DNA of 64,000 nucleotides from Marinobacter sp. CHS3-4 (lineage in GTDB: Bacteria; Pseudomonadota; Gammaproteobacteria; Pseudomonadales; Oleiphilaceae): contig NZ_JASGBJ010000001.1 of NCBI RefSeq assembly GCF_030053415.1, positions 682,001-746,000 on the forward strand, read 5' to 3'. The notes beneath the pieces were generated by a model that saw nothing but the letters and a program-made list of their open reading frames with translations, was not told the DNA's origin and did no database searches. Each line of letters opens with the position of its first letter. The first letter of the stretch is position 1. This document shows, piece by piece, positions 43,495-52,514 of this stretch. The position numbers and the translations under genes were made by a program.

Positions 43495-45675
43495 ATGATC
43501 CGAGTCCTGTGTCTCAGTTTCCTGTTTGCCGCTGGAATGGCAACTGGCGCTGAGGAAGACGAATTTGCGTCCTCCGCCGCTGACGGGTATCTGGGGGCGT
43601 CAGTCTGCGCCGATTGTCACCAGTCTGAGCATGCGCTTTGGCAAAACTCCCACCATGACAAGGCCATGCAGCCTGCCACCCCAGAGACTGTGCTAGGCTA
43701 TTTTGACAACGCAACCTTCAGCTATTTCGGCGTTAAAACAGTATTTTACACCAAATCTGGCAAATACTACGTTCGAACCGACGGGCCAGACGGCACACTG
43801 GCTGATTACCCCGTTTCCTACACCTTTGGCGTTTATCCACTTCAGCAATATCTGATCGAGATGCCCGATGGCCGCCTTCAGGCGCTTAGCATTGTCTGGG
43901 ATACCCGTCCCGCAGCTGAGGGAGGGCAGCGCTGGTATCACCTTTACCCGGACGAACCCATTCTCGCAGGAGATGAGTTGCACTGGACGGGCCCGAACCA
44001 GAACTGGAATTTCATGTGCGCCGATTGCCATTCCACCAACCTGCACAAGGATTACGATCTTCGGAGCAACCGTTACAACACGACCTGGAGCGAGTTGGAT
44101 GTGGGCTGCGAGGCCTGCCACGGTCCGGGGGATCGCCACGTGAGGGCGATGAAGAAGGGCGAGCGTGACATGCCGTTCGCGGGCTTTGCCCTGAGTCTCG
44201 CGCGCGCTGAACCGAAGGACTGGTTTGCCAATCCCGAAACCGGAAGCCCGACGCCGGGCAAGCCCGGCCTTGCGTCCCAGCCTGAATTCGAAGTCTGTGC
44301 ACAATGCCATTCCCGCAGGGTGACGCAATTTCACGGCGCCCGCCCACAGGACGGCCTGTTTGATCATTTTATGCCGGCGTTGCTTGATGAGGGTCTGTAC
44401 CACGTGGACGGTCAGATCGACGGCGAAGTCTTTGTTTATGGGTCATTCGTGCAGAGCGCGATGTACCACGCTGGCGTGACCTGTTCCGATTGCCACAACC
44501 CCCACAGTCTTGAACTGAAAGCGCCGGGCAACGCTATGTGTGGACAGTGTCATTTGCCAACGACATTCGACGTCACGGAACATCACGGCCATCCGCAAGA
44601 CAGTGCCGGTGCCCAGTGCGTGAACTGCCATATGCCGGACAAGGTCTACATGGGTGTGGATGCAAGGCGGGACCACAGTTTTCGGATACCCCGGCCTGAC
44701 CTTAGCGCGTCGCTGGGTACCCCAAACGCCTGCCAGCAATGTCATACCGACAAATCCTCAGAGTGGGCGGCGGATGCACTGAAAACCCTGCATGGTGCGC
44801 CGGAGGAAGATCATTTCGCGACGGCTCTTTATGCGGGACGTTACGGCAGCCCGCAGGCCGAGTCGCTGCTGACGAAGCTGATTCTGGATACCAGTCAACC
44901 ATCCATTGCCAGGGCCACCGCCGTCACTTTGTTGCCAAGATATTTTTCGCGGCAATCCGCGCCAGTGCTTCAGCAGGCGAGTCGTTCAGAAGACCCTTTG
45001 ATTGCATTGGGAGCAGCGCGAGCACTGAGTTCGGTGCCAGGCCAGTTGCGCCCTATGTTCGGTATTCCGGCTCTTTATGATGAGCATCGCGTGATCAGCA
45101 GTCTTGCCGCCAGCCATTTGTCGGAAGCAGAGTTGCCGAAGCGGCCGCCAGAGCTACGCGAGATGCACAAGCGGGCAAAGGCGGATTATGTGGAGTCACA
45201 GCTCAATAACGCCGACCGACCAGAATCACTGCTCAACCTGGCGGAGCATTTGCGTAGTGCGGGCAAGCCTGAAAAAGCAGAAACCTACTATCGAAGAGCC
45301 ATTGAGCAGGCGCCGTATTACACGCCCGCCTACGTGAATCTTGCTGATTTTTTGCGTGCCGTTGGCAGGGACAGTGAGGGCCGCCTGGTTCTCGAAGAAG
45401 GGCTTGAGGTGGTCAGGGAACCCGGGCCCATTGAGCATTCACTCGGGCTGTTGCTGGTCCGTGACGGCAGGCTTGGCGAGGCTTTACCGTACCTGCAAAG
45501 TGCTGCAGAGGCTGATGATGCGACTGATCGTTACATTTATGTCTACGCTGTTGCTCTTGAAAGCCATGGTAATGCCTTGGAAGCCATCTCTGTTCTGGAG
45601 CGCGGGCTGGAGCAATTTCCGGGGCACCGCGACATGTTGTCTGCATTGGTGAAATTTCAAAAAAAAGAAGAGTGA
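43495..45675 (+). CDS. octahaem c-type cytochrome with TPR C-terminus
   Basis: A 726-residue exported protein: signal peptide (MIRVLCLSFLFAAGMATGA), then eight CxxCH haem-binding motifs (CADCH twice, CEACH, CAQCH, CSDCH, CGQCH, CVNCH, CQQCH) over residues ~35-420, then HEAT-like and TPR repeats to the end. Such proteins belong to multihaem cytochromes used in periplasmic electron transfer or reduction of nitrogen or sulfur compounds; the partner is unknown. AAGGG lies eight bases before ATG 43495. No cytochrome maturation gene is nearby. The haem count and TPR fusion are the clearest features. Confidence 0.88.
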   Translation: MIRVLCLSFLFAAGMATGAEEDEFASSAADGYLGASVCADCHQSEHALWQNSHHDKAMQPATPETVLGYFDNATFSYFGVKTVFYTKSGKYYVRTDGPDGTLADYPVSYTFGVYPLQQYLIEMPDGRLQALSIVWDTRPAAEGGQRWYHLYPDEPILAGDELHWTGPNQNWNFMCADCHSTNLHKDYDLRSNRYNTTWSELDVGCEACHGPGDRHVRAMKKGERDMPFAGFALSLARAEPKDWFANPETGSPTPGKPGLASQPEFEVCAQCHSRRVTQFHGARPQDGLFDHFMPALLDEGLYHVDGQIDGEVFVYGSFVQSAMYHAGVTCSDCHNPHSLELKAPGNAMCGQCHLPTTFDVTEHHGHPQDSAGAQCVNCHMPDKVYMGVDARRDHSFRIPRPDLSASLGTPNACQQCHTDKSSEWAADALKTLHGAPEEDHFATALYAGRYGSPQAESLLTKLILDTSQPSIARATAVTLLPRYFSRQSAPVLQQASRSEDPLIALGAARALSSVPGQLRPMFGIPALYDEHRVISSLAASHLSEAELPKRPPELREMHKRAKADYVESQLNNADRPESLLNLAEHLRSAGKPEKAETYYRRAIEQAPYYTPAYVNLADFLRAVGRDSEGRLVLEEGLEVVREPGPIEHSLGLLLVRDGRLGEALPYLQSAAEADDATDRYIYVYAVALESHGNALEAISVLERGLEQFPGHRDMLSALVKFQKKEE

Positions 45676-46003
45676 CCCGTTTTTGATCGACTATCGTAGA
45701 TCAAGTGGGTTGCAAAATTGCGCTCAAGCATTAGAGCCAAGTATTGCGAACAAACACTGTTGATGCAGAGGGAATTGCAGGGGGAGATGGACGACGAGTC
45801 GTTCATGCGTTGGGAGTAGGCCTCAAGGGGACGCCTTCCAAGCAAGTAACAGCCGCCACTCATCGAGACCTGTAGGGCTGGACGATTTCTGTCCGGATCC
45901 ATGTTCTGAGCTGGTTGTACAGAGCAAGTCCTTCCGTTGTTTCAGAGCGTCAGCATTGCTGGCGTTGTTACGGCATAAAAAAAACAGAAAAGGGAGATTT
46001 GCT
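45676..46003. other. 328 bp spacer without a gene
   Basis: No convincing gene, RNA or repeat is visible. An interrupted palindrome TGATC...GATCA lies near 45683-45703. The sulfatase ribosome site (AGGGAG) is at the right end. Confidence 0.5.
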
Positions 46004-47536
46004 ATGAAAACTTCTCGATGGAAGCTGTCCCTGAGCAGCTTTGTCTTGCTGCTTGTTGCAGCAGTAGGAAGTTCGTCAGCCCATTCGGCGAAACCGAATG
46101 TGCTTGCCATTATGGTGGATGATGTTGCCCCCAATTCCTTGGGTGCCTACAGCCACGGAATGCAGTATCCAACGCCCAATATCGATCGAATTGCCCACGA
46201 AGGGGCATTGTTCACCGACCATTACGCCCAGCCCAGTTGTACCGCCGGGCGCGCCGCTTTCCTGATGGGGCAGTTGCCGATCCGTACGGGATTAACCACG
46301 GTCGGCCAGCCGGGCAATCCGTTGGGTATTCGTGAAGAGGACCCGACCCTTGCCGAGATTCTGAAAGAAGAGGGCTACATGACGGCCCAGTTTGGCAAGA
46401 ACCATCTGGGCGATCTCGACCAGCATCTGCCGACCCTTCACGGCTTCGACGAGTTCCTCGGCAATCTGTATCACCTGAATGTTTCCGAGGAGCCTGAGCA
46501 GGCGGATTATCCCAAGAGCGAGAAGTTTCGCGAAAAATTCTTTCCACGGGGTGTGATCGAGTCCTACGCCACCGGCCCTGGAAAGCAGAAGATCACAGAT
46601 ACAGGCCAACTCACCATTGAGCGCATGAAAACCTTCGATGAGGAGATCCTGGATCGCAGTATTGATTTCATGAAACGAGCAAACGAAGCGGGTAAGCCGT
46701 TTTTTGTCTGGCATGCAACCAGCCGTATGCACGTGTACACGCACCTGAAGGAAGAGAGCCGGAACCTGGCTACGCCAATCAGTTCCGCGGAAGATGTCTT
46801 CGGCTCGGGTCTGATGGAGCACGATGGGCACGTGGGCAAGCTGCTGGATACTCTTGATGACTTGGGTATCGCAGATAACACTATCGTGATTTACACCACT
46901 GACAACGGACCCGAATCCAGCTCTTGGCCAGATGCAGGGACAACCTGGTTCCGTGGCGAAAAGATGACCACCTGGGAAGGGGGTGTCAGGTCACCGTTCC
47001 TTGTTCGCTGGCCGGAAAAAATCCCTGCCGGGCTTAAGTTGAATGGTATTTCGGCTCACGAAGACGTCTTGCCAACCATCGCGGCAGCGGTAGGCCGGCC
47101 AAACATCGCCGAAGAACTGAAGAAATCAGACAAGGTTTATATCGATGGCGTAAACAACCTCGATTACTGGACCGGGAAAGCGGAGAAATCAGCCCGAAAT
47201 CATTTCTTCTACTACTACGAGTCGAGCCTGACCGCGGTGCGTGTTGGTCCCTGGAAGATGCATTTCGCAACCAAGCCTGGTGGGCGTTACTACGAGGATC
47301 TGATTTTCCACACGATGCCCAAATTGTTCAATCTGCGTAAGGACCCGACCGAGCACTATGACGGTGTTACTGGATTCCACCAGATTATGCGCAAAAGCTG
47401 GGTGGTTCAGCCGATCATTGCGATGCTGACCAAGCATGTCGAGACGTTCAAGGAATTCCCGCCTAGGCAGGAAGCTGCTTCACTTAACATCAATGAAGCG
47501 ATCGAGCGCGCCAGATCGACGGTGTATCGCCAATAA
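46004..47536 (+). CDS. type I sulfatase, exported
   Basis: A 510-residue periplasmic sulfate ester hydrolase. The signal peptide ends near SSAHSA. The catalytic motif C-T-A-G-R (Cys79) in PSCTAGRAAFLMG matches C-x-[P/A]-x-R, in which Cys is converted to formylglycine; metal-binding blocks NVLAIMVDDVAPNSLG and TDNGPESSS fit the arylsulfatase family. No formylglycine-generating enzyme or sulfatase-maturing radical enzyme is in the window. It is convergent with a TauD-type dioxygenase gene and may supply organosulfate-derived sulfur or carbon. The natural substrate is unknown. Confidence 0.9.
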   Translation: MKTSRWKLSLSSFVLLLVAAVGSSSAHSAKPNVLAIMVDDVAPNSLGAYSHGMQYPTPNIDRIAHEGALFTDHYAQPSCTAGRAAFLMGQLPIRTGLTTVGQPGNPLGIREEDPTLAEILKEEGYMTAQFGKNHLGDLDQHLPTLHGFDEFLGNLYHLNVSEEPEQADYPKSEKFREKFFPRGVIESYATGPGKQKITDTGQLTIERMKTFDEEILDRSIDFMKRANEAGKPFFVWHATSRMHVYTHLKEESRNLATPISSAEDVFGSGLMEHDGHVGKLLDTLDDLGIADNTIVIYTTDNGPESSSWPDAGTTWFRGEKMTTWEGGVRSPFLVRWPEKIPAGLKLNGISAHEDVLPTIAAAVGRPNIAEELKKSDKVYIDGVNNLDYWTGKAEKSARNHFFYYYESSLTAVRVGPWKMHFATKPGGRYYEDLIFHTMPKLFNLRKDPTEHYDGVTGFHQIMRKSWVVQPIIAMLTKHVETFKEFPPRQEAASLNINEAIERARSTVYRQ

Positions 47537-47566
47537 TCGACTGTGATATTGGCACTGATCGGGCGC

Positions 47567-47607
47567 TTGATGCGACGGGGAGGGAAAGCGCCTCCCCGTC
47601 GCATCAA
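47567..47607. terminator. 17 bp perfect inverted repeat between convergent genes
   Basis: TTGATGCGACGGGGAGG (47567-47583) is mirrored at 47591-47607 around a 7 bp loop, between the sulfatase stop and the TauD stop. A two-way terminator is likely; no T tract follows. Confidence 0.7.
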
Positions 47608-47614
47608 ACCGGTT

Positions 47615-48691
47615 TCAGTTCTGCATCGGAATGCCTTCCTTCCAGCGAAAACCGATTCCCCCAAATTGCCAGACACCATCCTGGTTGAATGGATTCGGGC
47701 TATAGATCTGCATATGCTGCGGTATGCCGAAATGAGGCGCCAGGTTCCGCGGTGATTTAATGGTCACCCGGTCCATGATCCTCAGCCCTTGCAGGTGTGG
47801 CGGCTTGTGGGCCTCTGGCGATGCCCGATGGGCCAGAGCCCAGTTATCGATGAACAGCAGATCACCGGTGTTGTATTCGTACCGGATGCCAAAGCCCATC
47901 TCGAAAGAGCCATTGAGCAGATCGTTGTAATCGTTGAACAGTTCCCTCATTTCATCAGGAGTGAGCAACCGAAGCTGGTTTCGGGTGGCATCCTGTTTTT
48001 GCAGCTCTTCAATGGGTACGCCGTCTTCCGGCAACCGTTCGATTACCGCGCCCGTCATACCCAGATGAAGCCAGACACTTTTTCGGCCAGAGATCGGGTG
48101 CGTGTGCACCAGCGGATGGGTGACACCCGTAGTGGCATTTACTGACACAAGGCGTTGCCAGTATTCCTGTTTCTCTTTGGGTAGGACATCAAAGGCAGCG
48201 CCCTGATGGGCGAAATGGGTGCCGCCCCCGCCCTCCGGTGCTCGCGCCATGTAGTAAGCGCTGTGGGAGAAAGTGGCGGCCTCAAAACTGCCATCGTTAT
48301 GCCATTGAGGGCCGACGCCCAGGATACCTTGCTGTCCGTCGTTCGAGCAGCGGAAGATGTGCCGGTTCATGTCAGGCGTTGCCGGATGCACGCCGTGGGT
48401 CGAGTGAACTTCGCGCGCGCCCCACCATTCACTGGCCTTGACCAGCTCTGATGACGACAGGTCAGTCTGCTGCTTGAAGACCAGAAATCCCCGGTTGGCC
48501 ATTTCCACCGACAGTGCCTCTATGACGGGTTCGGGGAGCTTTTTGCGAACATCGGCTCCATAAACCTCAAAGCCCAGCGGTTCCAGTTGCTTCACTTCCA
48601 GGCCTTCGCTTTCGATCAGCGCGACCCGTTCCGGATCCAGCGAGGGAATGTTGGGGGTTGTGTCGCGAAACTTCTCTAATGCCTGTCCCAT
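47615..48691 (-). CDS. TauD/TfdA-family 2-oxoglutarate dioxygenase
   Basis: A 358-residue Fe(II)/2-oxoglutarate dioxygenase. The first iron ligands H-x-D lie in GPQWHNDGSF (~residues 128-137), the distal His in NWALAHRAS, and an Arg for 2-oxoglutarate further on. Family members hydroxylate sulfonates, alkyl sulfates or herbicides to release sulfite or sulfate. With a sulfatase next door, use of an organic sulfur ester is plausible but not shown. Divergent from a dehydrogenase gene 150 bp away. Confidence 0.9.
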   Translation of the reverse strand: MGQALEKFRDTTPNIPSLDPERVALIESEGLEVKQLEPLGFEVYGADVRKKLPEPVIEALSVEMANRGFLVFKQQTDLSSSELVKASEWWGAREVHSTHGVHPATPDMNRHIFRCSNDGQQGILGVGPQWHNDGSFEAATFSHSAYYMARAPEGGGGTHFAHQGAAFDVLPKEKQEYWQRLVSVNATTGVTHPLVHTHPISGRKSVWLHLGMTGAVIERLPEDGVPIEELQKQDATRNQLRLLTPDEMRELFNDYNDLLNGSFEMGFGIRYEYNTGDLLFIDNWALAHRASPEAHKPPHLQGLRIMDRVTIKSPRNLAPHFGIPQHMQIYSPNPFNQDGVWQFGGIGFRWKEGIPMQN

Positions 48692-48840
48692 ATCAAACCT
48701 CCAATGGGTGAATTATGACCAGCCTAACGCAGTGTGTTTGTGTGACAAGGGGGGGCGCAGAGGGTGCCGGATCGATGTTTGGCAATTTCTGGCATGTCTG
48801 TATCCTCAATAGGAAATCGCCAAGCGAAAAGGAAACGGTT

Positions 48841-49971
48841 ATGTCTGACCTCGGTTACCTTCGACAGAATCATCCACATCGATTCCAGCTTTCTGATGAC
48901 AAGCCCACCATGAAAGCGGTACTTACGGTTGGTAATGGGGGCTACGACAAGCTTCAGTATACGGAGGTTCCCGTACCCACCCCGGGGCCAGGAGAGGTGT
49001 TGCTCAAAGTGTTGGCCGCCGGGGTGAACAACACGGAAATCAATACCCGTATTGGCTGGTATTCCTCGTCGGTTGAGGATGGTACCGAGCAATCGTCTGA
49101 CGCCTCCGATGGTGGAGACAGGGAAGATGGTGGCTGGAATGGCGCAACGCCGTTTCCGTTTATTCAGGGCACGGATTGCTGCGGCGAAGTGGTTGAGAAA
49201 GGAGAGGGTGTATCGCTTCCCGAAACCGGGAAGCGTGTGCTGGTTCGGGCCTGCATGCGGGTTGAGGGCTTTGGTTCGATGGACAACATCTGGATGGCCT
49301 CGGATTTTGACGGCGCCTTCGCACAGTACGTAAAGGTCCCGGCCAGTGAGGTCTTCGAGGTTGACTGTGACTGGACCAATGAAGAGCTGGCCACCATTCC
49401 CTGCGCCTACGGCACGGCTGAAAACATGCTACATCGGGCAGGGGTTGTTGCCGGTGATCGGGTGCTGGTACCCGGAGCCTCTGGCGGCGTGGGCTCTGCG
49501 GTGGTGCAGCTGGCCAAACGTCGTGGTGCTCATGTGACGGCGATTTGTGGTGCTGCAAAGATGGAGGCGGTTCGGGATCTGGGTGCAGACGTGGTATTGC
49601 CGCGTAGTGACAATCTGTTGGACGACATCCCTGAGCAGTCGGTGAACGTGGTCATTGATAACGTGGCGGGCGAGCAGTTTCCGCAATTGTTGAAGTTGCT
49701 GGCGCCGGGTGGTCGCTATGCGTCCTCGGGAGCCATTGCCGGCCCGATCACCAGGCTCGATATGCGGGATTTATACCTGAAGGATCTCACCCTGTTTGGC
49801 AGCACAGCCTGGGATGAGCCGGTCTTCCCGAATTTGATTCGATACATTGAGCGTGGCGAAATACGGCCGTTGGTAGCCCGGACGTTTGAACTGAAAGACA
49901 TTGCCCACGCCCAGGCGGAATTCTTGAAGAAAGGTCACGTAGGGAATTTTGTGCTGATTCCGCCTCAGTAG
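48841..49971 (+). CDS. MDR-family alcohol dehydrogenase/quinone reductase-like
   Basis: A 376-residue medium-chain dehydrogenase/reductase with an N-terminal GroES-like domain (MKAVLTVGNGGYDKLQYTEV, VLLKVLAAGVNNTEINTRIG) and a Rossmann domain with LVPGASGGVGSAVVQLAKRR (residues ~215-234). It may oxidise an alcohol or reduce a quinone with NAD(P)H; the structural zinc cysteines are not clear, so a zinc-free role is possible. ATG 48841 (GGAAAC upstream) is chosen over an earlier start. It is divergent from the TauD gene and converges on the stress protein gene. Confidence 0.88.
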   Translation: MSDLGYLRQNHPHRFQLSDDKPTMKAVLTVGNGGYDKLQYTEVPVPTPGPGEVLLKVLAAGVNNTEINTRIGWYSSSVEDGTEQSSDASDGGDREDGGWNGATPFPFIQGTDCCGEVVEKGEGVSLPETGKRVLVRACMRVEGFGSMDNIWMASDFDGAFAQYVKVPASEVFEVDCDWTNEELATIPCAYGTAENMLHRAGVVAGDRVLVPGASGGVGSAVVQLAKRRGAHVTAICGAAKMEAVRDLGADVVLPRSDNLLDDIPEQSVNVVIDNVAGEQFPQLLKLLAPGGRYASSGAIAGPITRLDMRDLYLKDLTLFGSTAWDEPVFPNLIRYIERGEIRPLVARTFELKDIAHAQAEFLKKGHVGNFVLIPPQ

Positions 49972-49984
49972 GCGGCCTAACGAC

Positions 49985-50008
49985 ACGCGGGTCCCGCCGG
50001 ACCCGCGT
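49985..50008. terminator. hairpin between convergent genes
   Basis: ACGCGGGTCC (49985-49994) pairs with GGACCCGCGT (49999-50008) with a four-base loop, followed by TTTG on the plus side. It fits a two-way terminator between the dehydrogenase and the universal stress gene. Confidence 0.75.
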
Positions 50009-50050
50009 TTGAATGCAAGGAAGCGTTACCGCTCTCGCTGTGCAATAAAG

Positions 50051-50491
50051 CTATTCGCTGACAACGGTCACCGGATTGCTGGCGTGCCGAACAACTTTCT
50101 CGCAAATACTGCCCAGAGTCAGGCTTTTGACCAGTGAGTGACCACGTCGTCCCATGACCAGGTGAGCGGCCGGGTGCTCATCGAGGTATTCAATGATTTC
50201 GTGGGCAGGTTCACCCTGCAGCAGAATTTTCTCGTCAGGTTGTGTCTGCCCCTTCAGAGCTTTACTGGCGGCTTCAAAGGCACTTTCGCCAAATTCCTTC
50301 TTTTCTTCCTCCAGGTCGCTTGGCCAAACGCCACTGATGATCAGCCTTTCTGCTCTTGAGCCGGGAAAGACAGTCAACAACTTGAGTGGTAAATCCAGAG
50401 CCTTGGCCAGAGTGGCCGCTGTTTTGGCAACGTTTTCTGAATGCCCTGAACCGTCACAGGCGATAATTACGGAAGCTTGTTTCTTAGACAT
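50051..50491 (-). CDS. universal stress protein (UspA family)
   Basis: A 146-residue UspA-type protein binding nucleotides through the C-terminal motif MGRRGHSLVKSLTLGSICEK (G-x-x-G-x9-G-S pattern). The N-terminal strand SVIIACDGSGHSENVAKTAA is typical. ATG 50491 with AAGGAG in the 5' leader is chosen; the longer frame to 50536 lacks a ribosome site. Proteins of this group are made during stress or starvation; the exact role is unknown. Confidence 0.93.
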   Translation of the reverse strand: MSKKQASVIIACDGSGHSENVAKTAATLAKALDLPLKLLTVFPGSRAERLIISGVWPSDLEEEKKEFGESAFEAASKALKGQTQPDEKILLQGEPAHEIIEYLDEHPAAHLVMGRRGHSLVKSLTLGSICEKVVRHASNPVTVVSE

Positions 50492-50817
50492 GAAAAACTC
50501 CTTTTTCGATGCGCACTCCCTAACTATAGCAGCCATGAAGGGTTTCCCTATTAGGGAAACTAATCAAAAAAGTGTATTTCATTTGAATTATTTTGATGCT
50601 CGACCACTTTTTCAGTGGGGAGCAGGCCGAGGAATACCCCTCCAGGGTGTTCCATTGCACGTTGCAAAATTGGGACAATCCTTCATGCAGCCCCGGCAGG
50701 GAAGGCGATGAGAGGAATCGGCGGTAGTCGTCGGTTTCGGCTGTGACATGTGTTGGCCTTTCAATCGATGTGAGTGCTATACAATACGCCTTTCCATACG
50801 GTTTGGACGTTGATTTC

Positions 50818-52122
50818 ATGGTTGTTGCATCGAATGCCCCGAGAATACGAACCCTGACGCTTCTGCTGATCAGCTTTTTGGGGTTGGTGGGTTGCGACGC
50901 GGCCACGCTGCTGCCTCCTGATGCCCGCCTTCCTGATGGCAGCACCTACTCCGGCGAAACCAAAGAGGGTTACTTCCACGGGGAGGGCGTCCAGGAATTT
51001 GTTGACGGAATGGTTTATCGAGGTCGTTTTAGCGAAGGCTACTGGCACGGTGAAGGTGTATTGGTGTTGCCAGACAGCTGGCGTTACGAGGGCGATTTCC
51101 AAAAGGGGGCATTTCACGGTGAAGGCCGCTTCGAGACGGATTCAGACGTATACATCGGCACGTTTGAAAAGGGTAAACCGTTGGAGGGCCGCCACATAAC
51201 CGATTACGGCACTTACCAGGGCGAATTTAAGAACTGGCTGTACCACGGTGAAGGCACCTTTGCTTACATCAATGAATACGAAGGCATAGGCCGGATGTCT
51301 GGGATCTGGGAACAAGGTGAGCTGGTTGAAGGGGACGATACCGGACGGCAAGAACCGACCGAACCAGAGCCTCTCACTGAACGAATCCTGGCGGAGGACC
51401 GCAACCGTCTGGACGCCCAGATTTCCGACCTGGTGGCTGAAAGGGCCGGTCAAGTTGATGTGTACTTCCTCGCCGTCGGTGGTGACGGCACTGAGTCGGT
51501 GTTTAAACGGGACATCCAGGTGGCCCGCCGGGGGCTTCAGCAAGCATTTGATATTCAGAATCGCGCCATTACGCTGCTGAACCACCGGGATTATGACTCG
51601 TTTCCACTGGCAACCCGACCTTCAATCAACACCGCGCTGAAAGCACTGGACCAGAGGATGAATCCGACGGAGGATCTGCTGGTCGTACATCTGGTCAGCC
51701 ATGGCCACAGAAACGGAAATCTTCTGCTGCAACAACCGGGCATGGAACTGCCTGATTTATCGCCGTCGGATTTTGCACAGATGCTGGAGCCCCTGAAGGC
51801 AAGGCGCAAATTGCTGGTGGTCTCGGCCTGTTTTTCGGGGCAGTGGATCGATGCGCTGAAAGACAGCGGCAGCTGGATTCTGACGTCTGCCCGCAAAGAT
51901 CGAACGTCTTTCGGCTGTGGCGATGATTCAGAAATGACCTGGTTTACCAAAGCGCTCTATCAAGAAGTGGGGCTGGCGTTTGATAACCCGAATGAGACCT
52001 TTGAGGCGGTTAAAAGCCAGATCCGTGCCTGGGAAGAAGAGATTGGTATGGACGAAGAGGCCTATTCCTATCCGCAGGTATTTCTGGGTGAGGACATGAA
52101 GCACTGGTTGAAGCAAAGGTAG
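50818..52122 (+). CDS. lipoprotein with MORN repeats and C13 caspase-like domain
   Basis: A 434-residue protein: signal peptide with lipobox FLGLVGC (Cys26), about five MORN repeats (residues ~40-160, for example YRGRFSEGYWHGEGVLVLPD) and a C-terminal Peptidase_C13 legumain/caspase-like domain. The clan CD dyad is visible as His295 in HLVSHGHRNG and Cys338 in VVSACFSGQW. A MORN module on a protease suggests membrane or lipid targeting. ATG 50818 is the likely start, the only one giving a signal peptide at the N-terminus. This domain pairing is uncommon in bacteria as far as I know. The substrate is unknown. Confidence 0.85.
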   Translation: MVVASNAPRIRTLTLLLISFLGLVGCDAATLLPPDARLPDGSTYSGETKEGYFHGEGVQEFVDGMVYRGRFSEGYWHGEGVLVLPDSWRYEGDFQKGAFHGEGRFETDSDVYIGTFEKGKPLEGRHITDYGTYQGEFKNWLYHGEGTFAYINEYEGIGRMSGIWEQGELVEGDDTGRQEPTEPEPLTERILAEDRNRLDAQISDLVAERAGQVDVYFLAVGGDGTESVFKRDIQVARRGLQQAFDIQNRAITLLNHRDYDSFPLATRPSINTALKALDQRMNPTEDLLVVHLVSHGHRNGNLLLQQPGMELPDLSPSDFAQMLEPLKARRKLLVVSACFSGQWIDALKDSGSWILTSARKDRTSFGCGDDSEMTWFTKALYQEVGLAFDNPNETFEAVKSQIRAWEEEIGMDEEAYSYPQVFLGEDMKHWLKQR

Positions 52123-52187
52123 TGGTTGAAACAAAGATAGTAGGGTAGTTTGTCCAGTATCATCGTTTCATTCAGGAGTTACCGATT

Positions 52188-52496
52188 TTGAAATTACACA
52201 CGCTGTTATTGATGCTGGCGGCTTCCGTTCTGACCGGTTGCCAGACGTCCTCTTTCATGTCCTCCGCTGCGACCGATGGCGATGGCATTACCTGCAATGA
52301 GGTCTATCAGGCGTTTAATGCCTTCAGCCAGGATCGTCAGTCCGCCCAGGCGTGGGCGCAACTGAGCGAGGTGCTCAGTCCCGCCGCCGCGGAATACGCC
52401 AATATGGGCGTGAAAACGGCCGCAGATTACTATCCGCAGGTAAAAGGCGCGACCAACCTGACTCTGGCCGTTCGGGGGTGTCAGCCGATTCAGTAA
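52188..52496 (+). CDS. small putative lipoprotein
   Basis: A 102-residue exported protein with signal peptide and lipobox VLTGC (Cys18), starting with TTG 52188 after CAGGAG. The mature part is small and contains two further cysteines (ITCNEVYQ and VRGCQPIQ), possibly a disulfide. It follows the MORN-caspase gene by 65 bp on the same strand and may be co-transcribed and functionally linked. No family recognised. Confidence 0.65.
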   Translation: MKLHTLLLMLAASVLTGCQTSSFMSSAATDGDGITCNEVYQAFNAFSQDRQSAQAWAQLSEVLSPAAAEYANMGVKTAADYYPQVKGATNLTLAVRGCQPIQ

Positions 52497-52514
52497 GGAC
52501 GAATCAGCTGCCAG

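Noticed and set aside
45683..45703. Interrupted TGATC...GATCA palindrome upstream of the sulfatase
   Set aside because: Arms are only five bases and no regulator or promoter context supports it.
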